From Pacificibacter marinus (lineage in GTDB: Bacteria > Pseudomonadota > Alphaproteobacteria > Rhodobacterales > Rhodobacteraceae): DNA of 64,000 nucleotides. The stretch spans positions 1 to 64,000 of the forward strand of contig NZ_JAHKPK010000062.1 of NCBI RefSeq assembly GCF_018860665.1, in the 5' to 3' direction. This document shows, in pieces, positions 51,746 to 59,165 of this stretch. The notes under the pieces were generated by a model, which saw only the letters and a list, made by a program, of their open reading frames with translations, was not told where the DNA came from and searched no databases. Numbering within the stretch: position 1 is the stretch's first letter; every line of letters starts with the position of its first letter. The translations under genes and the position numbers were made by a program.

Positions 51746-52225
51746 ATGAAACGACTGGCTTTGATCGCGGCAATTTATCTTGCCCCTACCGCTCCACTGA
51801 GTGCAGACGAAATGCTGCAATCGCAAAGTCAGGTTGAAACCTGTCTGGCAACGCAGATGCAAAATGGCAGTCCCGTCATTGCCTGCGTAAACGAAGCGCT
51901 TGGAGCTTGTATTCAGTTCACAGCAGATGCGCCGCAAGCTGCATTGCAGTGTTTTCTTGAGGCGCAAACAACATGGACGCAGTATATCAGCGCGCGCATG
52001 GACCTTGTGTTAGAGAAAGGCGGCGAAGATATAGCCGCTATCGCTGGCATCGAAGTGAAATTCGATCTGTTGCAAAACAAATTGCAATGCCAGCGGATGA
52101 CAGAGCTGTCGATGTTGCAAGACGCACCGACCGAGCAGACGCAAGTCGCAGCGGCACGTTGTGATGCGACGGCCAACGGGTTGGTCTTTGCCAAGCTGTT
52201 CGCACAATCTGAAAATTTGAAATGA
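51746..52225 (+). CDS. Secreted six-cysteine protein of unknown function
   Basis: The 159-residue product has a short Sec signal (MKRLALIAAIYLAPTAPLSA, cleavage before DE). The 139-residue mature part has six cysteines spaced across helical segments (TCLATQ, ACVNEALGACIQF, LQCFLEAQTTW, LQCQRM, ARCDATANG). This is reminiscent of the small periplasmic LprI/DUF1311 proteins but not clearly one of them. It is the first gene of an operator-controlled operon with an RraA-family gene 34 bp downstream. Why a periplasmic protein belongs to the acid-sugar regulon is not clear; binding of a substrate or cell-wall role are guesses. Confidence 0.75.
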   Translation: MKRLALIAAIYLAPTAPLSADEMLQSQSQVETCLATQMQNGSPVIACVNEALGACIQFTADAPQAALQCFLEAQTTWTQYISARMDLVLEKGGEDIAAIAGIEVKFDLLQNKLQCQRMTELSMLQDAPTEQTQVAAARCDATANGLVFAKLFAQSENLK

Positions 52226-52259
52226 TTAAACGCCGTAGATTGAAATAAAGGATCTATTT

Positions 52260-52958
52260 ATGCTTGAGCAACCTGCAAAACTGAAAATAAAACGACTGAA
52301 CCCGCGCCCCAGTCAGGCACAGATCGATGCGTTTCAAGGTGTTCCCACTGGTTTTGTCGCAGATGCTATGGACGGTATTGGCGCGATGCATCACAGCATT
52401 CAGGCACTGGGCGTTGCTGAAGGTCTGCCTTTCGTAGCCGCAGGGCCTGCATTGACTGCCTATAATGGTCCGGGGGATGTTCTGGCAACACTTGCTGCGT
52501 TGAGCTTTATTCAAGCAGGGGATGTTCTGGTGGGGAGTGTTGATGGCTTTCAAGGCAGCGCCACTGTCGGGGATCGAGTCATCGGCATGGCTAAAAACTG
52601 CGGCGCTGTGGCCTATGTTACCGATGGTACCATGCGTGATTTTGAAGGCGTGGCCAAGGTCGGATTGCCGTGTTGGTGTACGGGGCTGACCCCCAATTCA
52701 CCTATGATCACTGGTCCAGGCACGGTTGGATTTGGCGTTCATGTTGGCGGGCGCCAGGTTGAGACAGGCGATATGATCGTTGCCGACCGTGATGGTGTGG
52801 TTGTGGTGCCTTTCGCCGAAATCGACGCAGTGATCGCGCGCCTTGTCGATATTAAAGCGCTTGAAGCTGAGCTTGATCAAAAGGTCGAAGAGGGACTGAA
52901 AGTGCCGCAAGACATTCTGGATATGCTCGATAGCGATCAAGTAAAATACGTCGACTGA
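52260..52958 (+). CDS. RraA-family protein (4-hydroxy-4-methyl-2-oxoglutarate aldolase-like)
   Basis: The 232-residue protein has the RraA/HMG-aldolase fold. It shows FVADAMDGIGAM near residue 32, GPALTAYNGPGDVLA near 61, GDVLVGSVDGF and GDRVIGMAKNCGAVAYVTDG near 102-118, and the metal/substrate motif DGTMRDFEG with VGLPCW just after. Family members cleave 4-hydroxy-2-oxo acids to pyruvate or decarboxylate oxaloacetate. In this island it may split or process a keto-acid intermediate of aldonic-acid breakdown. The enolase-like acid E/D residues seem intact. A strong terminator follows directly. Confidence 0.85.
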   Translation: MLEQPAKLKIKRLNPRPSQAQIDAFQGVPTGFVADAMDGIGAMHHSIQALGVAEGLPFVAAGPALTAYNGPGDVLATLAALSFIQAGDVLVGSVDGFQGSATVGDRVIGMAKNCGAVAYVTDGTMRDFEGVAKVGLPCWCTGLTPNSPMITGPGTVGFGVHVGGRQVETGDMIVADRDGVVVVPFAEIDAVIARLVDIKALEAELDQKVEEGLKVPQDILDMLDSDQVKYVD

Positions 52959-52961
52959 TGC

Positions 52962-53000
52962 AAAACGCCGCCCCATGCAATATGTTGGGGCGGCGTTTTT
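52962..53000. terminator. Bidirectional terminator after the RraA gene
   Basis: AAAACGCCGCCCCA and TGGGGCGGCGTTTTT form a 13-14 bp GC-rich stem with A and T tracts on both sides, serving the RraA gene and the convergent GarR-like gene. Confidence 0.9.
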
Positions 53001-53019
53001 ATGGTTTGAAACGGCGTGT

Positions 53020-53943
53020 TTATTTTGCGCCTTTTCGGACGGCTTCGGCCAAATCAAAGCCATTCATTTTTGCGACATGATCTGCCAGATGCGGCACATA
53101 ATCGGCACCGTGCCCGTTGGCTTCGACATAGGTGTAATAGGATTTCACCGCTTCGCCGACAGGGTTCAATGTGCGTGTGCTGGAAGCCATAGCGGAGGCA
53201 TAATGCACGTCTTTTGAGGCGTTGGTGATCGAGAACTTATGGATGTCCATGTCACGTCCAACAGCGCATCCCATGAAGGTTTCAAAGAATCCGTTCGACA
53301 AACGCGATGCACCGATCACATCATTGATGACCTGCGGTGTGACACCCGATTTGACGCCAATGCTGAGGGCTTCGGCATAAAGGGCGGCATAGCCCATGGA
53401 TATGAAATTCATGATGAGTTTCATTTTATGCGCCGATCCCACAGGGCCCACGTGGTTGATGATCCCCGCCCAGCAGTCAATGATGGGCAAGACCTTGGCA
53501 AAGATCGCATCATCGGCGCCGACCATGGCATCCAGCATGCCGGCTTCGGCTTCTTTCGGCGTGCGACCCAAAGGTGCGTCGACCATGTGCATTCCTGCGG
53601 CTTCCAGTTCTTCGGCCAATATGACCGTCGAGGTTGGGTTGGCTGTGCTCGAATCCACAACAATCAGTCCTGCCTTACCGCCAGCCAAAATGCCATCGTC
53701 GCCGCGAATGACGGCTTCAACGGAATCACTGTTTGGCAGGCACAAGTGAATGACATCGCACAACGCTGCCATTTCTTTGGGGCTGGTGATTTCGACGGCC
53801 CCCTTCGAGACAAGATCATCAATGGGTTCGCGGTTGCTATTGCCCTTAATGTACAGCGGGTAGCCGCCTTTAAGAATATTGGCCGCCATACCGTGGCCCA
53901 TCAAGCCGACACCAATAAAGCCTACTGTTGGTTTCTCTGTCAT
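53020..53943 (-). CDS. Beta-hydroxyacid dehydrogenase (GarR/tartronate semialdehyde reductase-like)
   Basis: This 307-residue member of the 3-hydroxyisobutyrate dehydrogenase family has the dinucleotide loop GFIGVGLMGHGMA at residues 8-20. The substrate loop DAPLGRTPKEAEAG is near 118 (the usual DAPVSGG region is altered to DAPLGRT), and the catalytic Lys lies in HKMKLIMNFISMG near 170. GGAGGAGGAAACG precedes the ATG at 53943; an in-frame extension upstream is rejected. Relatives reduce tartronate semialdehyde or succinic semialdehyde. The changed substrate loop suggests a different hydroxy acid. It follows the gluconate-dehydrogenase-like SDR gene by 49 bp. Confidence 0.88.
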   Translation of the reverse strand: MTEKPTVGFIGVGLMGHGMAANILKGGYPLYIKGNSNREPIDDLVSKGAVEITSPKEMAALCDVIHLCLPNSDSVEAVIRGDDGILAGGKAGLIVVDSSTANPTSTVILAEELEAAGMHMVDAPLGRTPKEAEAGMLDAMVGADDAIFAKVLPIIDCWAGIINHVGPVGSAHKMKLIMNFISMGYAALYAEALSIGVKSGVTPQVINDVIGASRLSNGFFETFMGCAVGRDMDIHKFSITNASKDVHYASAMASSTRTLNPVGEAVKSYYTYVEANGHGADYVPHLADHVAKMNGFDLAEAVRKGAK

Positions 53944-53992
53944 CGTTTCCTCCTCCCAAAGGATCAGTGAAATGGATCGTCGTAATATTCGC

Positions 53993-54754
53993 TTAAAGCG
54001 AGGCTGTGATGCCGCCATCGACGAATAGTGTATGTCCGTTTACGAATTTCGATGCATTGGACGACAAGAACACAGCCGCGCCCACAAGCTCTTCGATCTG
54101 GCCCCAACGTCCAGCCGGTGTGCGTTTTTCCAACCATGAGCTGAACTCAGGATCCGCCACAAGCGCCGCATTGAGTGGCGTGTCGAAATACCCCGGTGCG
54201 ATGGCGTTGCAGTTCAATCCAAGCGGAGCCCAGTCTGTGGCCATACCTTTGGTCAGGTTGGCAACCGCGCCTTTTGTGGCGGTGTAGGGGGCAATGCCGG
54301 GGCGCGCGAGCGCGGTTTGAACAGACGCGATGTTGATGATTTTACCGGTGCCGCGTTTGATCATGTGCACGGCGACGGCTTGGCCAACATTGAACACAGA
54401 TGTCACGTTGGTCTTCATCAGCTGTTCAAATTTATCTGCGGGAAATTCATGCAATGGTGTGCGGTGCTGCATGCCTGCATTGTTGAACAAGATATCGATA
54501 GGGCCGTGGTCTGCTTCAAAGCCGTCAACTGCAGCAGCAACGCCAGCATGGTCTGTGACGTCAAACGGCAGAGTGAAAACAGTGTGGCCCTCGGCGCGCA
54601 ATTCTGCTGCTGCGGCGTCAAGTTTGTCTGCGCCACGCGCGTTGAGGATCACTTGCGCCCCTGCTTCACATAGCCCGCGTGCAAGCGCGAAGCCGATGCC
54701 CATTGACGAGCCAGTGATAAGGGCGGTTTTTCCGGTGAGATCGAACAGTTTCAT
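53993..54754 (-). CDS. SDR-family dehydrogenase, gluconate 5-dehydrogenase-like
   Basis: The 253-residue classical SDR has the cofactor loop TGSSMGIGFALA (residues 14-25), NARG after strand 2, NNAGMQHR near 91, Ser in NIASVQTALARPG near 142 and YTATKGA near 157. The combination MxxFDLTGKTALITG start, MQHRTPLHEF and NAIAPGYFDTPLNAAL is typical of gluconate 5-dehydrogenase/IdnO-type enzymes, which interconvert aldonates and ketoaldonates. An operator lies 67-84 bp upstream. It probably feeds or drains the keto-acid handled by the GarR-like partner. Confidence 0.87.
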   Translation of the reverse strand: MKLFDLTGKTALITGSSMGIGFALARGLCEAGAQVILNARGADKLDAAAAELRAEGHTVFTLPFDVTDHAGVAAAVDGFEADHGPIDILFNNAGMQHRTPLHEFPADKFEQLMKTNVTSVFNVGQAVAVHMIKRGTGKIINIASVQTALARPGIAPYTATKGAVANLTKGMATDWAPLGLNCNAIAPGYFDTPLNAALVADPEFSSWLEKRTPAGRWGQIEELVGAAVFLSSNASKFVNGHTLFVDGGITASL

Positions 54755-54820
54755 AAGGGTGTGATGTCCTTTGAGTGAGTTATTATTTGTAAAGTTGCAA
54801 CTTGGTCTTGATGCTCCTCA

Positions 54821-54838
54821 AAAATGGTATACCATTTT
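54821..54838. promoter_or_regulatory. Operator AAAATGGTATACCATTTT (SDR / LysE divergent promoter)
   Basis: A perfect 18-bp palindrome, the most symmetric copy of the island operator. It is centred 75 bp before the SDR start and 66-98 bp before the plus-strand leader ORF and LysE gene. Confidence 0.85.
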
Positions 54839-54895
54839 GAGGGTTATGCAAGGCATGTGCGAAGTCCGTTTTTGACTTTGCAAGAGAGGGCGCTC

Positions 54896-54934
54896 ATGGA
54901 AAACAATTTTACGTCGGTTGTTACAAAATGCTGA
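54896..54934 (+). CDS. 12-codon leader ORF overlapping the LysE start
   Basis: ATG at 54896 has a strong AGAGAGGG ribosome site and encodes MENNFTSVVTKC before TGA at 54932. Its stop overlaps the LysE ATG at 54928 in a different frame, while that ATG has no ribosome site of its own. Translation of the transporter therefore likely depends on ribosomes finishing this leader. The alternative is an ancient or sequencing frameshift that cut the original LysE N-terminus (MENN..) from its body. Confidence 0.55.
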   Translation: MENNFTSVVTKC

Positions 54935-55527
54935 TTTTTCTAAGCGCAGTCTTTTTCCTTATTGTCACACCTGGACCTGGCGTTTTGTCGGCCGCAGGTG
55001 TGGGCGCTGCTTTCGGGTTCCGTGTTGGTCTGCGTTATGTCGTGGGCTTGTTCATTGGCTCAAACCTTGTGGCATTGGCTGCCATTTCAGGCATCGCCGC
55101 TGTGCTGTTGTCCCAACCCGCCGTGCGCACAGTGTTATTGGTGTGCTCAGTGGTTTATCTGACGTATCTCGCAGCCAAAATTGCTTTTGCAGGATCGAAA
55201 ATAGCCTTTATCGAGGCCCAAAACGCGCCCGGCATAAGGCAAGGAATTCTATTGCAAGCTATCAACCCCAAGGCCTATAGCGTCAATATCGCGTTCTTTT
55301 CGGGCTTTGCATTTATTCCCGACAACTTGATTTTGGAGGCGGGCGTCAAGCTTGCCTTAATCGCGATGCTGTGGATACCGATTCATCTGGGCTGGCTCTA
55401 TGCAGGGGTTGTTTTGCACCGGTTGGATTTGGCTGAAAAGACCCAGCGCAGAATCAATTACGCCATGGCGGCTTCCATGTTGTTGGTCGTTGCACTGGCC
55501 ATACTTTCAATGCGCGGGATAGGGTGA
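54928..55527 (+). CDS. LysE/RhtB-family transporter
   Basis: The 199-residue membrane protein has the family signature VTPGPGVLSAAGVGAAFGFRVGL (key residues P-G-P) near the N-terminus, a central motif QAINPKAYSVNIAFFSGF near 112 and six hydrophobic segments. LysE proteins export amino acids or small acids. Its ATG lacks a Shine-Dalgarno site and is embedded in a leader ORF stop. The protein begins a few residues later than usual for the family. It leads an operon with an FAD oxidase, a XylX-like enzyme and DenD, so exporting a toxic acid intermediate is a possible role. Confidence 0.85.
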   Translation: MLIFLSAVFFLIVTPGPGVLSAAGVGAAFGFRVGLRYVVGLFIGSNLVALAAISGIAAVLLSQPAVRTVLLVCSVVYLTYLAAKIAFAGSKIAFIEAQNAPGIRQGILLQAINPKAYSVNIAFFSGFAFIPDNLILEAGVKLALIAMLWIPIHLGWLYAGVVLHRLDLAEKTQRRINYAMAASMLLVVALAILSMRGIG

Positions 55528-55564
55528 TGCATCCTTTGACCTGCGCCATGACAAGGACTTTCAT

Positions 55565-56944
55565 ATGACAATTCAATCTGCTCTCAAGGCGCTTGAACGA
55601 CTTTTGGGAGATCGTTTGGTGACGTCTGACGCCGTGTGCGCACAGCATGGCGAGAATGAAACATACTTTCCCCATACGCCGCCTGATGCCGTTGTTTTCC
55701 CTGAGAACACCGAAGATGTGTCGCAGATCGTCAAGCTGTGTAACACCCACGCCTGCCCGATTGTGGCTTACGGCGCAGGGACGTGTTTGGAGGGTCAACA
55801 CTTGCCAGTCCAAGGTGGTGTGACGCTTGACTTCTCTAAAATGAACAAGGTTCTAGAGGTGCATGACGAGGACCTCACCGTCACGGTTCAACCCGGATTG
55901 ACGCGTGAAGAGTTGAACACGCATTTGCGCGATACGGGGTTGTTCTTTTCTGTTGATCCCGGTGCGAATGCATCGATTGGAGGCATGGCCGCGACGCGCG
56001 CCTCTGGTACGACGGCTGTCAGATACGGCACCATGAGTGACAATGTTTTGGCGCTCGAGGCCGTGATGGCCGATGGGTCAATCATTCGTACCGGCACAGG
56101 CGCACGCAAAACGTCGTCTGGATATGATCTCACCCATCTGTTGATTGGGTCCGAGGGCACGCTCGGCATCATCACAGAACTGACCGTCAAACTGCACGGT
56201 GTCCCAGAGGCGATGTCCGCTGCGACCTGTTACTTTGATAGCATCGAAGACGCTGTGAATACTGTGATTTTGACCATTCAATCGGGCATTCCGATGGCGC
56301 GTATCGAGTTGTTGGATGACGTTATGGTGCGTGGTTTTAACATGTATTCTAAAAGCGATCTGCCTGAGAAACCGCATCTGTTTGTTGAATTCCATGGCTC
56401 ACCTTCATCTGTTGCCGAACAGGCGGAAGGCTTTGGCGATATCGCAGCCGAGTTTTCAGCGCAGGCCTTTTCATGGACGTCTAAAGCTGAAGAACGCACA
56501 GCCCTTTGGGCGATGCGCCACAAAGCCCATTACGCATCACGGGCGCTAAGCCCGGGCAAGCATTTGATGTCCACCGACGTTTGCGTGCCGATCTCACGAC
56601 TGGCCGAAGCCGTGATGGAAGCCAAAGACAGCAGCCTGCGTTTGGGGTTGACCTCGACACTTGTCGGCCATGTTGGAGACGGAAATTTCCACTGTGGCAT
56701 TGGTGTCGATCCTGAAGATGCAGAGGAACTCGCGCGGGTCAAAGCCTTCAGCGACAATCTGTGTGAGCTTGCGCTTCGCCTTGGTGGCACTGTGACTGGC
56801 GAACACGGAATTGGCCTTGGCAAAGCGAAATATATGGAGGCCGAGCATGGGCCTGCTGTTGCATTTATGCGTGCCGTAAAAACTGCGTTGGACCCCAATA
56901 ACATCCTGAACCCTGGCAAGATTTTTCCTGCCGTAGATCTGTGA
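55565..56944 (+). CDS. FAD-linked oxidase, GlcD/D-lactate dehydrogenase family
   Basis: The 459-residue protein has an FAD-binding PCMH domain (residues about 35-215: VVAYGAGTCLEG-like PIVAYGAGTCLEG, SVDPGANASIGGMAATRASG, GYDLTHLLIGSEGTLGIITE) and a C-terminal FAD-oxidase domain. The latter includes GHVGDGNFHCGI near 378 (metal/substrate His region) and GTVTGEHGIGLGK near 420, where the conserved EHGIG motif is intact. Enzymes of this type oxidise D-2-hydroxy acids such as D-lactate, glycolate or aldonates and pass electrons to the respiratory chain. No iron-sulfur partner gene is adjacent. In this operon a D-aldonate or D-2-hydroxyacid intermediate is the likely substrate. Confidence 0.9.
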   Translation: MTIQSALKALERLLGDRLVTSDAVCAQHGENETYFPHTPPDAVVFPENTEDVSQIVKLCNTHACPIVAYGAGTCLEGQHLPVQGGVTLDFSKMNKVLEVHDEDLTVTVQPGLTREELNTHLRDTGLFFSVDPGANASIGGMAATRASGTTAVRYGTMSDNVLALEAVMADGSIIRTGTGARKTSSGYDLTHLLIGSEGTLGIITELTVKLHGVPEAMSAATCYFDSIEDAVNTVILTIQSGIPMARIELLDDVMVRGFNMYSKSDLPEKPHLFVEFHGSPSSVAEQAEGFGDIAAEFSAQAFSWTSKAEERTALWAMRHKAHYASRALSPGKHLMSTDVCVPISRLAEAVMEAKDSSLRLGLTSTLVGHVGDGNFHCGIGVDPEDAEELARVKAFSDNLCELALRLGGTVTGEHGIGLGKAKYMEAEHGPAVAFMRAVKTALDPNNILNPGKIFPAVDL

Positions 56945-56954
56945 AAGTAAATCT

Positions 56955-58106
56955 ATGATACCTTTTTCAAACCCAACGCCTGACGCCACATTCGTAGGCC
57001 GCGTTTGGCGCCCAAATATCGGTCCTTGTGTTGTTGTCTTGCGCGGCGATGCGGTGATCGACATCACGTCAAAAGATGCGCCCACCATGCGCGATCTTTT
57101 GGAGCGTGACGATCTGCTTGCTTTCGTGCGTGCGGCCAAAGGCGAAGTTATTGCGACATTGAGTGATGTTGCTAAAGGCTCTGTAGAAGGTGCGGGCGAC
57201 ACGGCGTTGCATTTCTTGGCACCGACTGATTTGCAGGCGATCAAAGCCTCTGGCGTCACCTTTGCCGAAAGCATGGTCGAGCGCGTGATCGAAGAGCAGG
57301 CCGCAGGCAATGCAGATCGCGCCGAAGAAATTCGCACGCGCGTCAAAGCCCGTATCGGGGATAGCCTGTCGGGTATCGTGCCGGGGTCTGACAAGGCGAT
57401 GGAGATCAAAACGATCTTGCAAGCCGAAGGCCTGTGGTCACAGTATTTGGAAGTGGGCATTGGCCCTGACGCAGAGGTTTTCACCAAATCGCAGCCTATG
57501 GGAGCCGTAGGCTGGGGCGCTTCTGTTGGTTTGCATCCGATGTCGAGTTGGAACAATCCCGAACCCGAAATCGTTTTAGCTGTCACATCGACGGGTAAAG
57601 TTGTGGGCGCGACCTTGGGCAATGACGTGAACCTGCGCGATGTTGAAGGGCGCTCTGCTTTGCTTTTGGGTAAGGCCAAAGACAACAATGCTTCCTGTTC
57701 CATTGGGCCTTTTGTGCGTTTGTTCGATGATGACTTTGACATGGAAACTGTACAAAACGCCGAGGTGGATTTGAAAGTCACTGGCGACGACGGCTTTGTG
57801 ATGGATGGGCGGTCTTCAATGAACAAAATCTCGCGCACGCCGCAAAGCATTGTCGACCAAACCATAGGCCGTCATCATCAATACCCCGACGGCTTTTTCC
57901 TATTTCTTGGCACGCTGTTTGCGCCGGTCAAAGATCGCGACACCAAGGGGCAGGGCTTTACGCATAAAATGGGCGATGTGGTGACCATTTCGGAACCTAC
58001 GCTCGGGGCGCTCACCAATACGGTGCGCCTATCAACGGAATGTCCGGCGTGGACGTTCGGCACATCAGCCTTGATGCGCAACCTCGCCGCACGCGAACTA
58101 ATTTAG
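56955..58106 (+). CDS. xylX: FAH-family 2-keto-3-deoxy-pentonate dehydratase-like protein (XylX-like)
   Basis: This 383-residue fumarylacetoacetate-hydrolase-fold protein has an N-terminal domain (1-130) opening FVGRVWRPNIGPCVVVLRGD. Its catalytic core carries metal ligands in WNNPEPEIVLAV (the two Glu near 200) and LGNDVNLRDVEGRSALLLGKAKDNNA (Asp near 222; key residues N-D-V-N-L-R-D). The length and layout match 2-keto-3-deoxy-D-xylonate dehydratase XylX of the Weimberg pathway, which makes alpha-ketoglutarate semialdehyde. A XylD-like dehydratase sits 5 kb away under the same operator, supporting the role. The alternative is another acylpyruvase-type FAH enzyme. Confidence 0.8.
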   Translation: MIPFSNPTPDATFVGRVWRPNIGPCVVVLRGDAVIDITSKDAPTMRDLLERDDLLAFVRAAKGEVIATLSDVAKGSVEGAGDTALHFLAPTDLQAIKASGVTFAESMVERVIEEQAAGNADRAEEIRTRVKARIGDSLSGIVPGSDKAMEIKTILQAEGLWSQYLEVGIGPDAEVFTKSQPMGAVGWGASVGLHPMSSWNNPEPEIVLAVTSTGKVVGATLGNDVNLRDVEGRSALLLGKAKDNNASCSIGPFVRLFDDDFDMETVQNAEVDLKVTGDDGFVMDGRSSMNKISRTPQSIVDQTIGRHHQYPDGFFLFLGTLFAPVKDRDTKGQGFTHKMGDVVTISEPTLGALTNTVRLSTECPAWTFGTSALMRNLAARELI

Positions 58107-58125
58107 TAAAACTGGGAGACAGGTT

Positions 58126-59091
58126 ATGAAAATTCTTATTGTTGGAGGCGGCGGTTTCGTCGGTCAAAAACTGGCATATTCACTCGCCGCGCGCGGTACT
58201 ATGCGTGGGCAAGCGATCGACACGCTTGTGTTGGCGGATGTTGTCGATCCCGCGACTGTTGAGGCGCCTTTTGCGGTTGAAACAGCCACATGCGACATCT
58301 CGGATGCGGCGCAAGTGAACCAACTGATTTCCGAAGATGTTGATGTCATCTATCTGTTGGCCGCCATTGTGTCGGGCCAAGCTGAAGAAGATTTAGATCT
58401 GGGGATGCGCATCAATATGATGGGCACCTTGAACGTACTTGAACGTTGCCGTGCTTTGCCGCACGCGCCTGTGGTTGTGTTCACATCCTCGGTCGCTTGT
58501 TTCGGTGGCGATCTGCCGGATGTGATTACGGATCAGACTTTGCTCAACCCGCAGACATCTTATGGTGCGCAAAAGGCTATCGGCGAATTGCTGGTCAATG
58601 ACTATTCCCGTCGTGGTTTGATCGATGGGCGCGGCTTCCGCTTGCCAACGATTTCAGTACGCCCCGGTAAACCCAATCGCGCGGCTTCTGGATTCATGTC
58701 GTCGATTTTCCGCGAACCTTTGAACGGCATTGCGTCCAACTGCCCTGTTAGCCGTGACTTCCCGCACTTCTATCTGTCGCCACGTAAATGCATCGAAAAC
58801 CTGATCAAAGGGGCTGAAATCCCTGCCGAAGACTTTGGTCCAAACCGCTGCATGACCATGCCGGGGCAGAATTTGACCATCGGTGAAATGATCGATGCGA
58901 TGACAGCCGTAGCAGGGCCTGAGCCTGAAAAACTGATCACCTTTGAGGCCGACGATGCGGTCTGGGCCATCGCCAAAGGTTGGCAGTTTAAGTTCGAAAC
59001 CAAGAAAGCGCTCGCGCTTGGCTTGACCGCTGACGAAAGCTTTGAAGACAACATTCGTTACTACATCGAAGACGATCAACCCAACGCGTGA
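58126..59091 (+). CDS. denD: D-erythronate dehydrogenase (DenD)-like SDR
   Basis: The 321-residue extended SDR opens with the Rossmann motif IVGGGGFVGQKLA (residues 4-16). It has LADVV after strand 2, the active-site Ser region FTSSVACFGG near 123, and the YxxxK motif YGAQKAIGE near 145. TISVRPGKPNRAASGF near 178 and HFYLSPRKCIENL near 217 are characteristic of the DenD group. DenD oxidises D-erythronate at C2 in the tetronate pathway described with LtnD, OtnK, OtnC and OtnI. The ltnD-otnK-otnC genes at 61.5-64 kb support this. Uronate dehydrogenase-like activity is a less likely alternative. Confidence 0.85.
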   Translation: MKILIVGGGGFVGQKLAYSLAARGTMRGQAIDTLVLADVVDPATVEAPFAVETATCDISDAAQVNQLISEDVDVIYLLAAIVSGQAEEDLDLGMRINMMGTLNVLERCRALPHAPVVVFTSSVACFGGDLPDVITDQTLLNPQTSYGAQKAIGELLVNDYSRRGLIDGRGFRLPTISVRPGKPNRAASGFMSSIFREPLNGIASNCPVSRDFPHFYLSPRKCIENLIKGAEIPAEDFGPNRCMTMPGQNLTIGEMIDAMTAVAGPEPEKLITFEADDAVWAIAKGWQFKFETKKALALGLTADESFEDNIRYYIEDDQPNA

Positions 59092-59117
59092 TCGACTTTG
59101 TTAAAGGCATAGACATG

Positions 59118-59149
59118 AAAAAGGGCGCCCAAGTGAGGCGCCCTTTTTT
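59118..59149. terminator. Bidirectional terminator after denD
   Basis: AAAAAGGGCGCC and GGCGCCCTTTTTT form a 12-bp stem around a 7-base loop, flanked by A and T tracts; good for both convergent operons. Confidence 0.92.
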
Positions 59150-59165
59150 GATGTGTTTGATTGGC

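Noticed and set aside
56594-57865. Long minus-strand frame of about 420 codons opposite the FAD oxidase and XylX-like genes
   Set aside because: It spans two well-supported genes in antisense, is Ser/Thr/Lys-rich without domains, and is a compositional shadow.
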